From Candidatus Fimadaptatus faecigallinarum (GTDB lineage Bacteria; Bacillota; Clostridia; Christensenellales; Aristaeellaceae): DNA of 64,000 nucleotides. The stretch covers positions 18,157-82,156 of the forward strand of contig DVNK01000032.1 in assembly GCA_018714445.1 (NCBI GenBank), given 5' to 3'. Position 1 is the stretch's first letter; each line of letters begins with the position of its first letter. Below the pieces are notes generated by a model. The model did not search any database, was not told the origin of the DNA, and was given only the letters and a program-made list of their open reading frames with translations. Below are positions 55,194-63,702 of this stretch, piece after piece. The position numbers were made by a program, and so were the translations under genes.

Positions 55194-58145
55194 ATGAAAT
55201 ATTCGCTGAAGGATTTCAAGCGCGCCGCCGACCGCCATATAGGCAACATGGAGCCCAGCGCCGAGGGCCGCGCGCGACTGACCCGCCAGGTAAACCATAA
55301 ACCGTCGCCGATGAGTTGGCTGGGCTGGGCAGCGGTTGTTGCGGCGTGCCTGATAGTGGTGGCGCTGCTCAACCTGCCCGCGCCGCGCATGCACGACTCG
55401 CCCGACGACGGCCGGCCGCTCACCGGAGTTGTGCCGCTCGGCACCGAACGTCCGCTGGACACGCCCAGCCCCACGATGGCTGACGTCATGCCCACAGAGC
55501 TAGACCAATCGCTGAACACGCCCAACCCCACGATAGCTGACGTCATGCCCACGGGGCTAGACCTGTCGCTGAACACGCCCAGCCCCACGATGACTGACGC
55601 CATGCCCACAGAGCTAGACCAATCGCTGAACACGCCCAACCCCACGATAGCTGACGCCATGCCAACGGAGCTTGACCGGTCGCTGAACACGCCCAAACCT
55701 ACGATGGCTGACGCCATGCCAACAGACCTAGACCTGTCACTGAGCACGCCCAAACCTACGATGGCTGACGCCATGCCAACGGACCTAGACCAATCGCTGA
55801 GCACGCCCAACCCCACGCTTACGGCGATAATCACATCCGAGTCTTACGCATCGGCTTCGCCTTCCCCATCGCCAGCACCTGCTGCGACAAATTCCCCGTC
55901 GCCGTCGGCAACGCCCGCCGCGTCGCCTTCCGCCGCGCGCAGGCTGACTGCCCGCGACAGCGCGCTGCTGTGCAAGCGCGACGACGAATGCTTCGTTGGC
56001 TACGACCACGCGGGGCGCGCGTACATAATCAAAGACCTGCTGCAGGTATTCGACGAGAACTACTACGCTTACAGCGTGGATTTCAGCGACGAGTACTTCC
56101 TCACGCTTGAGGAAGTGCTGGCCACCGACGAGGGCCGCGCGTACTACGGCGTAGACAACCCTGACGACGTGACCAGCTACTTCTACCAGGCGCTCTGGCC
56201 GCGTCCCGAAGTCGTGACCTGGCTGCCCGACTGTTCGCCATCGAATTGGATAAGTTACTATACGGAACTGGACGTGGGCGTGGTGCAGTCGCTGCGGCAG
56301 CTGTCAAATGACGACATGTCCCGATTTGGGCTGGCAAGCGCCGACGGACTCATAACCCCGGCTGAATGCGTGGACATATTCGGCTTTACGACCGACGACG
56401 TAACCGTCGCGTCAGTGCCGGCGCTAGATGGATACAGCGCAAGCGCATATCGCAGTTATGGCGTGCTCAACGCGCGCGGCGAGTGGGTACGCCAGCCCGT
56501 GGCGGGCGAACTGGAAACGCTGTACGCCGACCTGGCCGGCAACGGCGGGAGCGTGCCGGTGTATTACATGCTGCGCACATACGCTGAGCTGGAGTTAAAG
56601 TACGATGAGGCAACCAGTGCAGAGTATATCGACTACGATTACGGCCCCACGCTCATAATGGATTTGTCGGGCAATGTGCTCATGACCGTGGATGAGTTCG
56701 GATACATGTTCATAAACACCCTGACCGACGCGCCAATACCGTACAAGGATATCGAGACCGGACTGTGGGGCTATGTCGACATGGACCTGAACATAGTCAT
56801 CCAGCCGCAGTACCTGAGCGCTCAGAACTTCGGCGGCGGACTGGCGGCGGTGAAGGTCGCCGTCGAGCCCAGCCCGGAAACCGGCAATTACAGCACGCTG
56901 TACGGCTTCATAGACGAGACCGGCGAACTGGTCATTGAGCCGCAGTACGCCCTTGTGATGAGCGGCTTTACCGATGAGGGCGGCAATGCCCGCGTATGGC
57001 TGCCCGATGACGACACCGTGCAACACACCATAGACCGCAATGGCAACGACGTGAGCAACCCGCTCTCGCTGACATGGCAGCGGCTGTTTGCGATGCGCGA
57101 GCGCGTGCCGCTCGTCCCGCGGCTCAGCACCTGGGCACTGCTGATGCTGCTGGCCATGACGATATCATGGAAACGGCTGCGCGGCTACCCGGATGGCTAC
57201 GGCGCTCAGAACAAGCGGATCAGCGCCGGCTTTGGGGGCTACATGGGCTTCATGTTGATGTACGCGGCGCTGGATGTCGGCATGCAGTCGGCACTGCCGG
57301 GGCTCATGCTGTTTAGCAGCGCGACCGGCTACGAGTGGACGGCATACGCGCTGGTCTTGGGTACGGCGGTACTGGGCGGCGCGATATACGGCTGGGCGGC
57401 GCGGGCGAGATGCCGCACGCGCATGGGGCTGGCGCTGTCCTGCCTGACGGCGGTGGCCTTGCCGGTCGCGGCGCGCTGGCTGATGGGCATGTGCACGCGC
57501 ATGGACATCGATGCAGCGCTGGCGTTGGCGCTGGGCATGGCTGCAGGCGCGCTGACAAGCGCCGAACGCGACGACGAACCGGTGAGCTTCAAGTACAGGC
57601 TTATATGCATGGCGCTGAGCGCAGCGCTGACTTTCGGCCCGCTTGCGCTCGACTCACAGGACCTGACGCCGCGCAGCTGGCCCGCGACTGCGGCGCTTGG
57701 CGAGGTCGAACTGACGCTGACTCCGCTCAGCGACCCGGCCAGTTTGGACTACGTGCGCGCCCGCGCCGACGACTCGTCGCTGGATGATGAGTATTTATCG
57801 ATGGTATACGGCGAGGACTGGCGCGACCAACTCGACGCGCTGCTAGCCGAGCCCGAGGGTTATGCGCTGCTCACACTGGACATACCGCTTTACAACCCCT
57901 ACCTGCGCGCGCAGAGCGTTGCCGCCTATGCCTACCTGACGCCCGATCCGGAAGCCGACGCGGCGTGTTCAAGCGCGTACCTCGAATCCGCATATGAGAT
58001 CATGGATTACGCCCCGCATGATCTCGCGCCGCTGACCAGTCAGACCGCTTCGGTCATGTACCTGGTGCGAGTCGGCGACACGCCGCTAGACGAGTGGCTT
58101 AACGGGCTGAAGGCGTGCTGCCGGATACAGGCAGGCGTATACTGA
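55194..58145 (+). CDS. Large membrane protein with WG repeats, probable anti-sigma partner
   Basis: The 983-residue protein begins with about 38 cytoplasmic residues (MKYSLKDFKRAADRHIGNMEP), then one TM helix (residues 40-61). Residues about 88-206 form six 19-residue repeats (TPNPTIADAMPTELDQSLN type), followed by a Ser/Pro/Ala linker and a large extracellular domain (215-640). WG-type beta repeats lie near 523 (LWGYVDMDLNIVIQPQY) and 569 (YGFIDETGELVIEPQY). About six TM helices follow (645-845) and a C-terminal globular part ends the protein. Position behind an ECF sigma gene suggests sigma-sequestering control; no classic zinc-binding anti-sigma motif is visible, so that role is inferred. 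Confidence 0.7.
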   Translation: MKYSLKDFKRAADRHIGNMEPSAEGRARLTRQVNHKPSPMSWLGWAAVVAACLIVVALLNLPAPRMHDSPDDGRPLTGVVPLGTERPLDTPSPTMADVMPTELDQSLNTPNPTIADVMPTGLDLSLNTPSPTMTDAMPTELDQSLNTPNPTIADAMPTELDRSLNTPKPTMADAMPTDLDLSLSTPKPTMADAMPTDLDQSLSTPNPTLTAIITSESYASASPSPSPAPAATNSPSPSATPAASPSAARRLTARDSALLCKRDDECFVGYDHAGRAYIIKDLLQVFDENYYAYSVDFSDEYFLTLEEVLATDEGRAYYGVDNPDDVTSYFYQALWPRPEVVTWLPDCSPSNWISYYTELDVGVVQSLRQLSNDDMSRFGLASADGLITPAECVDIFGFTTDDVTVASVPALDGYSASAYRSYGVLNARGEWVRQPVAGELETLYADLAGNGGSVPVYYMLRTYAELELKYDEATSAEYIDYDYGPTLIMDLSGNVLMTVDEFGYMFINTLTDAPIPYKDIETGLWGYVDMDLNIVIQPQYLSAQNFGGGLAAVKVAVEPSPETGNYSTLYGFIDETGELVIEPQYALVMSGFTDEGGNARVWLPDDDTVQHTIDRNGNDVSNPLSLTWQRLFAMRERVPLVPRLSTWALLMLLAMTISWKRLRGYPDGYGAQNKRISAGFGGYMGFMLMYAALDVGMQSALPGLMLFSSATGYEWTAYALVLGTAVLGGAIYGWAARARCRTRMGLALSCLTAVALPVAARWLMGMCTRMDIDAALALALGMAAGALTSAERDDEPVSFKYRLICMALSAALTFGPLALDSQDLTPRSWPATAALGEVELTLTPLSDPASLDYVRARADDSSLDDEYLSMVYGEDWRDQLDALLAEPEGYALLTLDIPLYNPYLRAQSVAAYAYLTPDPEADAACSSAYLESAYEIMDYAPHDLAPLTSQTASVMYLVRVGDTPLDEWLNGLKACCRIQAGVY
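55455..55812 (+). repeat. 57-bp in-frame repeat, six copies, in the WG-repeat protein
   Basis: A 57-bp unit encoding TP-x-PT-x-ADAMPT-x-LD-x-SLN recurs six times with a partial seventh. Proline and acidic residues alternate, suggesting an extended stalk outside the membrane. Copies are 85-95 percent alike by eye. Confidence 0.88.
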
Positions 58146-58294
58146 TGCAAACAATTCGGCGCTTCAACCAGTCGGCCGGGCGCCGCATGTCATTGACAAA
58201 GTATCCGCCCGTCAAGTCGGTTATCCGCGTAAGCGCCCAAACTGCTTTCACAGCCGAACGCTCCGCCAAGATTGGGGCGGCTTTGAGAGCTTGA

Positions 58295-58323
58295 CCGGCA
58301 GCCCGCATCCTTGAGGCTGCCGG
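58295..58323 (+). terminator. Hairpin after the WG-repeat protein gene
   Basis: CCGGCAGCC and GGCTGCCGG form a 9-bp perfect stem about 150 bp past the stop. No T-tract follows, so this is only a weak terminator candidate. Confidence 0.4.
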
Positions 58324-58364
58324 AGCCTATCTATAAACCCAATTGGCCGCAACCGGACGCATAT

Positions 58365-58407
58365 AAGCGCGCGGCGCGACAACTCATGCAGTTGCCGCGC
58401 CGCGCGC
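58365..58407 (-). terminator. Long hairpin after the Met-rich repeat protein gene
   Basis: GCGCGCGGCGCGACAACT and AGTTGCCGCGCCGCGCGC form a nearly perfect 18-bp stem with a 5-nt loop. On the minus strand it follows the Met-rich gene by about 30 bp and leads into TTATAT. Confidence 0.65.
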
Positions 58408-58439
58408 TTCGCATATACGTTCAATTAATAAATTATGCC

Positions 58440-58853
58440 TTATCCGACCGCTATGACGCTGTCCATCACTTCGCCTTCTGATTGCTGCTGGCCGACCTGC
58501 GCGTCGCCGTCAGTCGTATCGTCGCTGCCGGCGTCCTCGCCGGTCATGTCACCGGCCATGTCGCCAGTCATATCCCCGGCCATGTCGCCGGTCATGTCAC
58601 CGGTCATATCACCGGATATGTCACCGGTCATGTCGCCAGTCATATTCCCGGACATATCCCCGGTCATGCCGCCATAACTCATGTCGCCGCCCAGCGCGTC
58701 ATCCGTCTGATCGGATACGCCCATGAGTTGCTTTACCATGTCGGGATTGCTTATCGCCACGCCATATATCATGACCACCAGCAATGCCAGCGCACATATG
58801 CCCAGCAGCGCCATGAAAAAGCCCGACGGCCCCCGCCGCGTAGAATTGTCCAT
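58440..58853 (-). CDS. Single-TM protein with Met-x-Gly-Asp tetrapeptide repeats
   Basis: The predicted protein has 137 residues from ATG 58853, 6-8 nt after GGGGGGAT; the ORF-track start adds 132 residues without a ribosome site. A short basic N-terminus (MDNSTRRGPSG) and one TM helix (FFMALLGICALALLVVMIYGVAI) are followed by an external domain with about 12 tandem tetrapeptides of the form M-(T/S/A)-G-D, then an acidic tail. The orientation expected from charges puts the repeats outside. Methionine and aspartate spacing suggests metal binding, for example copper or calcium, but nothing else supports it. I know no family with this repeat. Confidence 0.65.
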   Translation of the reverse strand: MDNSTRRGPSGFFMALLGICALALLVVMIYGVAISNPDMVKQLMGVSDQTDDALGGDMSYGGMTGDMSGNMTGDMTGDISGDMTGDMTGDMAGDMTGDMAGDMTGEDAGSDDTTDGDAQVGQQQSEGEVMDSVIAVG

Positions 58854-59007
58854 GCGTCCATCCCCCCAATATGCTCTGCTTATTAAGACTCGGGCGCGCG
58901 CGGTTTTGTTGCGTTTTCGGAGCAAAATGCGCCCTGTACGCGCATATACTATAACGTAAATAAAAATGCCGGCGATTGGGCCGCCGGCTGAATGGAGGCA
59001 GATCGAT

Positions 59008-59292
59008 TTGGATTTCGCGGTTTTCGTAACCAGCCGCATGCTGGCGGTGGTACCGGCGCTGTGGTTTGTGGGCTGGCTGCTCAAGCAGTCAAAGCTGCCC
59101 AATGCGCTGATACCATTTGTGCTGGCGGCGCTGGGCGCGGTCGCCGGCGTGCTGATCGACGGGCCGTCGGCCAACAGCGTGGTGCAGGGCATACTGGCCG
59201 CTGCGGCTGCGGTGTTCGGGCACCAGGCGGTCAAGCAGGGCACGACCATAGTCGCGCGCCAGTCACACGACGAACCCGGTCCTGCGGCTTAG
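59008..59292 (+). CDS. Holin-like small membrane protein (Hol44/holin V-type)
   Basis: The 94-residue protein starts at TTG 59008, 8 nt after GGAGGCAG. It has two or three hydrophobic segments (VFVTSRMLAVVPALWFVGWLLK, ALIPFVLAALGAVAGVLI and VVQGILAAAAAVFGHQAVK). The pattern of a short N-terminus, the LIP-like LPNALIPFVLAALG step and the C-terminal GILAAAAAVFGHQAVKQG resembles phage holin superfamily V (Hol44). No endolysin or phage gene is near, so it may be a domesticated holin used for protein release or wall turnover. The assignment is tentative. Confidence 0.6.
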   Translation: MDFAVFVTSRMLAVVPALWFVGWLLKQSKLPNALIPFVLAALGAVAGVLIDGPSANSVVQGILAAAAAVFGHQAVKQGTTIVARQSHDEPGPAA

Positions 59293-59293
59293 G

Positions 59294-60262
59294 TCAGCTC
59301 ACCGTCTGTTCATACATACCCAGCACGGCCATGTCGGCGTCCACGCCTTCAAACCCGTCCACAGCGTACACCAGCAGCGTCAGCTTGCAGCCGGTGATCT
59401 CGGTATCGGATATCGCCGACACCAGGCTGATCTCGCGCGGCATGTCCAGGCCGGCCTGAGTATACGACACCGGGTCGCCGTCGGCCTCCCATATAACTTC
59501 GCCATTGGCGTTGGTCAGCAGCGCGTGTATCTTGATGTCGTACAGATCGGGCTGGTTGGTGTAGAGCAGGCTCAGGCAACCGGTCGTGGTGCCCGTAACC
59601 ATAAGCGCCGGCGCGCCGTTTAAGTTGGTCAGCGTGCCAAGCTGCACCGTGACGTCGTAAATGTCAAACACCTGCGGGTCCTGTATGACCACATTGCCCA
59701 GCGTACTGGGCAGCGTCGTGAGCGCCTTTACGGTTATGTCAGGGCGTTCGGCCACTGCCTCTTCGGACGTCACGCACACTGTACACGGTTTGAGGCCGCG
59801 GTTATACGCCACCAGCATGGTCTCCTGAGTAGCGTTGCGCATGCCCTGGCAGTTTTCGTCAAAGTGGAAAGACTCGCCATTTTCGGTATCCCATACCAGC
59901 GGGCCTTCATTGACCGTGGGCGCGGGCGTGGGTGCGACAGTGGGCGTCGCGGTAGGCGCAGGCGATTCGCTTGAATCCGCCAGCGTGCCATCGGCGTTGG
60001 TCACTGCGGGCGTGGCGCTGGCGTTTGCGCCCAGCGCGTCCAGTTCGGTCGTGCCCTGGTTGCGCACGCCCCACTTCATGACCGAACCGCATATCAGCAC
60101 CACGCACAGCGCCATTGCGGTGAGCAGCCACACTATGGGCTGCTTATATACGGGGCGCTTGACCACGTATCTTCTGCGCCTTCGATTGCCTTGATACGCC
60201 GGCCGCCACACTGACCCGTTTTTTTCCGAATCGCGGCCGCGATTATTGCGATAGTCCGACAT
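59294..60262 (-). CDS. Single-TM protein with one Cys-His module
   Basis: The 322-residue protein starts at ATG 60262 behind TAAGGAGGCAACC. An Arg-rich cytoplasmic N-terminus (GNRRRRRYVVKRPVYK) precedes one TM helix (PIVWLLTAMALCVVLICGSVM, about 42-62). A Thr/Pro/Ala linker (80-115) follows, then the module FHFDENCQGMRNATQETMLVAYNRGLKPCTVC (about 130-162), whose His and three Cys could bind zinc. The same pattern occurs three times in the protein at 62237. The C-terminal half (165-322) looks like an all-beta domain of FxLYD type. Function is unknown; an envelope role is likely. Confidence 0.65.
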   Translation of the reverse strand: MSDYRNNRGRDSEKNGSVWRPAYQGNRRRRRYVVKRPVYKQPIVWLLTAMALCVVLICGSVMKWGVRNQGTTELDALGANASATPAVTNADGTLADSSESPAPTATPTVAPTPAPTVNEGPLVWDTENGESFHFDENCQGMRNATQETMLVAYNRGLKPCTVCVTSEEAVAERPDITVKALTTLPSTLGNVVIQDPQVFDIYDVTVQLGTLTNLNGAPALMVTGTTTGCLSLLYTNQPDLYDIKIHALLTNANGEVIWEADGDPVSYTQAGLDMPREISLVSAISDTEITGCKLTLLVYAVDGFEGVDADMAVLGMYEQTVS

Positions 60263-60579
60263 ACGGTTGCCTCCTTAACCACTGCATAGCTTGATTCCAT
60301 TATACTACATCGCAAGGTTTTTTTAAATGGTATCTTTGGCGTACCGCTTAAAAAACCGCAAAAATGCCTCAATTGGCCGCAGGACGCGCGCGCCTCGCGC
60401 AGGCCCCGCGCAAACTTGCGCACTGCGCCCTGAATGCGGCCCAGTAAGTACCCGGTTTGCCACAATGACGTCAAACCGATATGTTACAATCGACTTGCAA
60501 TAAAGTCCGGCTCAAGCGCCGGAACCCGACCGGCGGCGCATCCTGCCAGACGCCGCCCCCCTAGAAAAGAGGTGCCAAT
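60263..60579. other. Divergent intergenic region
   Basis: This 317-bp gap contains AT-rich promoter-like DNA near 60300-60330 for the minus-strand gene and CG-rich sequence near 60380-60440. AGAGGTG before ATG 60580 is the only plus-strand ribosome site. No gene is seen. Confidence 0.5.
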
Positions 60580-61005
60580 ATGCATGACAGTCATGACGAT
60601 AATATAAAGAACGTCGCCGTATGCGTGACGGGACAGCGCGATTGCGGCCAGCTGATACGCGCCGGACGCGAGCTGGCCGACAGCACCGGCGGCGCGCTGG
60701 TGGTAATGAGCGCGCTGCCACGGCTCTACGGCCAGGACACCGCGCGCGTGCTGGAATACCTGTACGAGTGCAGCGCCCACGCAGGCGCACAGATGCTGGT
60801 GATGTACACCAACCGCCCATTCGAGGCGCTGACAGACGGCTTCAAAAAGCACGGCATTGGTCATGTGCTGCTGGGCGAACCGCGCCGGCGCAGTTCACAG
60901 ATGCGCACGCGGCTCAAGGGCGGCTATCCCGGAGCCAAATACTACGCGCTTGACCAGAGCGGCCACGCGTGCCAGACACAACAGCTGGCCGCCTGCGCAC
61001 TGTAG
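60580..61005 (+). CDS. Universal-stress-protein-like domain protein
   Basis: The 141-residue cytoplasmic protein starts at ATG 60580 behind AAAAGAGGTGCC. The alpha/beta pattern NVAVCVTGQRDCGQLIRAGRELADSTGGALVVMSAL then GAQMLVMYTNRPFEALTDGFKKHGIGHVLLGEPRRRSSQMRTRL fits the USP domain as found in KdpD-like proteins (nucleotide-binding Rossmann-type fold). The ATP-binding G-x-x-G-x9-G-S/T motif is not intact. No kdp genes are near. Function is unknown. Confidence 0.65.
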   Translation: MHDSHDDNIKNVAVCVTGQRDCGQLIRAGRELADSTGGALVVMSALPRLYGQDTARVLEYLYECSAHAGAQMLVMYTNRPFEALTDGFKKHGIGHVLLGEPRRRSSQMRTRLKGGYPGAKYYALDQSGHACQTQQLAACAL

Positions 61006-61569
61006 CCGGCGCGTTGACATAGATTATTACATGCAAAGCTCCAAGGCGCGGCGCACGTCCCGGCATTCAGGGCGCGCGCCGCAAGTCGCTTTTGGTTGCG
61101 TTTTACGCCGGCCATATCCTGTTTCTTCCAATTTATATGCGCTTATTCCATACCTGCCGTATTCTTACAGCGCGGTCCGTCGGCTCATCTGAGTCGCCGG
61201 GCAGCTGGAGCGGCAGCGCGTCAAGGCCATATGCCATGGCGTGCTATACTTTGCCTTCGATGTCGCATGACTCGCCCGTACATGAGTGTGTGATTGAAAG
61301 CGTCATGCCGCGGTTTAGCATATCGCCGACCTGTCAAGCCACATTAATTGTATGCGCTTTAGTGTGAGATCACACAGCGACATGCCGCGACTGAACGTAA
61401 AGCCGTGCATGCGAAACCGCATTCGTGCGCAGATTGCAGCCGTCCGTACTTGCGCATTGACCGCGCTCACCTGGCCAATGCCCCGCCTGCGTGCGATGCC
61501 CATGACCCCGCCGCGTCAGTCCGCTGCCAGTTCAAGACACCTCACCGGCATGCCCCGCGCCCTCCATAG
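61006..61569. other. Gene-free stretch before the tRNA terminator
   Basis: I find no gene, RNA gene or tandem repeat in these 564 bases. The ORFs listed here lack ribosome sites and protein-like composition. Confidence 0.5.
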
Positions 61570-61599
61570 CAAAAGAAAAAGCCCGGACCATGTCCGAGC
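61570..61599 (-). terminator. Intrinsic terminator of the tRNA pair
   Basis: On the minus strand GCTCGGACATGGTCCGGGC forms a hairpin followed by TTTTTCTTTTGC, just 7 bp past the end of tRNA-Met. Confidence 0.88.
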
Positions 61600-61605
61600 T
61601 AAAAG

Positions 61606-61679
61606 TAGCGGCGGTGGGATTCGAACCTACGACACTCCGGGTATGAACCGAATGCTCTAGCCAACTGAGCTACGCCGCC
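61606..61679 (-). tRNA. tRNA-Met (elongator, anticodon CAT)
   Basis: The minus strand folds as GGCGGCG (acceptor), GCTC-loop-GAGC (D arm), TTCGG-TTCATAC-CCGGA (anticodon arm with CAT), and GTAGG-TTCGAAT-CCCAC (T arm with one A-C mismatch). The body closely resembles Bacillus elongator tRNA-Met and lacks the initiator features. CCA is not encoded. Confidence 0.93.
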
Positions 61680-61683
61680 AAAG

Positions 61684-61757
61684 TTGCGGGGGAAGGATTT
61701 GAACCTTCGACCTCCGGGTTATGAGCCCGACGAGCTGCCAGACTGCTCTACCCCGCG
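61684..61757 (-). tRNA. tRNA-fMet (initiator, anticodon CAT)
   Basis: The minus strand reads CGCGGGG at the 5' acceptor arm and CCCCGCA before A73, giving the unpaired C1-A72 typical of bacterial initiators. The anticodon arm TCGGG-CTCATAA-CCCGG has the three consecutive G:C pairs required for initiation. The T arm is GAAGG-TTCAAAT-CCTTC. CCA is not encoded. It is transcribed first, with tRNA-Met 4 bp behind it. Confidence 0.96.
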
Positions 61758-61785
61758 ATACTGCCGGTCTCCCGACGACTTTTTC

Positions 61786-61814
61786 AGTATACCACTTTCA
61801 GCCACCTTTGTCAA
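61786..61814 (-). promoter_or_regulatory. Consensus promoter of the tRNA pair
   Basis: On the minus strand a perfect TTGACA and TATACT are separated by 17 bp, ending about 29 bp before tRNA-fMet. Confidence 0.88.
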
Positions 61815-61920
61815 TAGGTTTTGCGAAATTTTTTTGCCGCGCACTGACTCACTTACTCTCTTGCCATTGTAACATTCTACACAAAAACGAAATACTTTCA
61901 AAATTTATTAAAAAACTCAT

Positions 61921-61948
61921 TTAAAAGTGACTTTGTTTGTGGTATACT
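61921..61948 (+). promoter_or_regulatory. Extended -10 promoter with no gene assigned
   Basis: TTAAAA, 16 bp, then TATACT preceded by TGG (extended -10). Transcripts from here would read about 290 nt before the ATG at 62237 and include the stem CATTGCC/GGCAGTG near 61962-61988. Confidence 0.5.
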
Positions 61949-62102
61949 AGGTTAGCCGGTACATTGCCAGGCGCTTGCGCGGGCAGTGCAACTATTGGTC
62001 GGCGGCGGCTTACAAGCTACACATGCAATATGACAGGTGGATTTAACAGCCATTTTTCACGAGCTGTGAACAAAGGCGGGACTTCATTCGTCCCATAAAG
62101 AG

Positions 62103-62131
62103 TTGAACTTTTGTCCAAGAAGGTATATAAT
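62103..62131 (+). promoter_or_regulatory. Promoter of the triple Cys-His module gene
   Basis: TTGAAC and a perfect TATAAT are separated by 17 bp. The leader is about 100 nt and begins with a small imperfect hairpin around TTGGACAGGTGTCCTGATACCAA. Confidence 0.75.
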
Positions 62132-62236
62132 GATGCTATGCTTGGACAGGTGTCCTGATACCAACCCCGACAAAGACAGATTATTGCGGGCGGAAGCCGC
62201 AGCCTGAATAATCCAAACAGTAAAGGAGCGTCCGAT

Positions 62237-63667
62237 ATGCGCACAACCGATAACTTTGACCACGATCCGCCGCGCAAGGCAGCCAGCGATTCGCGTGCCT
62301 CCAGTACCGCACGCAATCAGGCGCCGCGCCAGCCGGTGCGCCGCCCGCCCGTTCAGATGGATAATGACTCATATGATGACGATATCCGCTACGACGATGA
62401 GCTGGACGAGCAGCAGGATCAATACGACCCCGAATACGATGAATACGACGACTACGATGAACCCGCACCCTGGTATGACAGCTTCTGGTTCATCTGCGTT
62501 TGCCTTGTTATATGCCCGCCGTATGCGCTATACCGCATATGGAAGGATGAACGCTTTACCCTCACCAATCGCTGGTTGATATCCGCAATCGACGTGTGCT
62601 GGATGCTTATAATACTTATACTGCTGTTCAGCTCGCTGTTCGCACGCGACAACTCCTCCAGCGACGTAAACGGCGTCAACTCCGTGCCCACTTCGGGCAT
62701 AGATATTTCGATGCCCTCGGCCGATCCCAATGCGTCGGCGTCGACCAGCCCCAGCGGCTCGGCAGGCCCGCAGGTGACGCCTGATCCCAACGCGTCGCCC
62801 AGCGCCTCGTCCACTGCGCTGGCTGGCAATACCGTGGCTCAGCCCGGTCAGAGCGCTGCGCCCGGCACTACGTTACGTCCCAGCTCGACCAGCACGGCTT
62901 CGGCCACTACCAGACCCACTTCTACGACAAACTCGTCTCAGAAGGTCTGGTATACCTCGGGCGGCACCTACTACCACAGCACCAGCACCTGCGGCGGCAC
63001 CATGAGCGGAGCCAGCCAGCATACGCTGGCCGAGGCGGAAGCGGCTAACAAGAAGCGCTGCCCGTACTGCTATGACGGCGTGCCGCGCGGCGATTCGTCC
63101 TCCGGCTCGTCTTCGGGCTCGTCGACGACGCATACTACCGTCACCCGTACGGCGCGGCCCACTACTCGCCCCACCGCGCGCGTGACCCAGCGTCCGACCG
63201 CTAACGCTACTACCGTGGTGGTCACGCCTACGCCGCAGCCCACGCCCTCTTCGACTTCGCCGTACGCGGTCATGGTCTACTTCAACGTCAACGGCGAGTA
63301 CTACCACAGCATAAGCAACTGCCAGGGCATGAAGAATGCCGGCTACTACACGATAGGTCAGGCCATAGACGCCGGTAAGAAGCGCTGCCCGGTCTGCAAC
63401 GCGCCCGAGCCCGGCTCGACTGTGACGCCGTCGCCGTCGCCGGTACCCACGCCCACGCCGGTACCCACACCCATAATTCACATAGTCTGGTATCGTCCGG
63501 ACAGCCAGTGGTATCACGCGGTAAGCAATTGCCAGGGCATGGTAGGTGCAACCCGCCATACGCTGGGCGAGGCTATCGACGACAACAAGCCGCCGTGCCC
63601 GTACTGCCATCCGCCGACGGCTGACAGCATCTACGCCACGGCAACGCCGATGCCCACAGGTAACTGA
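62237..63667 (+). CDS. Membrane protein with three Cys-His modules
   Basis: The 476-residue protein starts at ATG 62237 behind TAAAGGAGCGTCC. An acidic N-terminus (residues 1-75, many Asp/Glu/Tyr) precedes two hydrophobic stretches (about 80-99 and 113-135). A long Ser/Thr/Pro linker follows, then three copies of a module with the pattern W/Y-x-YH-S/A-x-S/T-x-C-(8-11)-T-x-x-EA-x-x-x-x-K-x-x-C-x-x-C near residues 235-275, 345-390 and 415-455. The single His and three Cys per copy could hold zinc. One copy occurs in the protein at 59294. The family is known to me only as a domain seen at the ends of secreted Clostridia proteins. A terminator follows. Confidence 0.7.
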   Translation: MRTTDNFDHDPPRKAASDSRASSTARNQAPRQPVRRPPVQMDNDSYDDDIRYDDELDEQQDQYDPEYDEYDDYDEPAPWYDSFWFICVCLVICPPYALYRIWKDERFTLTNRWLISAIDVCWMLIILILLFSSLFARDNSSSDVNGVNSVPTSGIDISMPSADPNASASTSPSGSAGPQVTPDPNASPSASSTALAGNTVAQPGQSAAPGTTLRPSSTSTASATTRPTSTTNSSQKVWYTSGGTYYHSTSTCGGTMSGASQHTLAEAEAANKKRCPYCYDGVPRGDSSSGSSSGSSTTHTTVTRTARPTTRPTARVTQRPTANATTVVVTPTPQPTPSSTSPYAVMVYFNVNGEYYHSISNCQGMKNAGYYTIGQAIDAGKKRCPVCNAPEPGSTVTPSPSPVPTPTPVPTPIIHIVWYRPDSQWYHAVSNCQGMVGATRHTLGEAIDDNKPPCPYCHPPTADSIYATATPMPTGN

Positions 63668-63672
63668 TAATC

Positions 63673-63702
63673 ATGAGCGGCTCCTGCATGGGAGCCGCTC
63701 AT
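63673..63702 (+). terminator. Intrinsic terminator of the triple Cys-His module gene
   Basis: ATGAGCGGCTCC and GGAGCCGCTCAT form a perfect 12-bp stem, followed by TAAATTTATT. It begins 5 bp after the stop. Confidence 0.82.
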
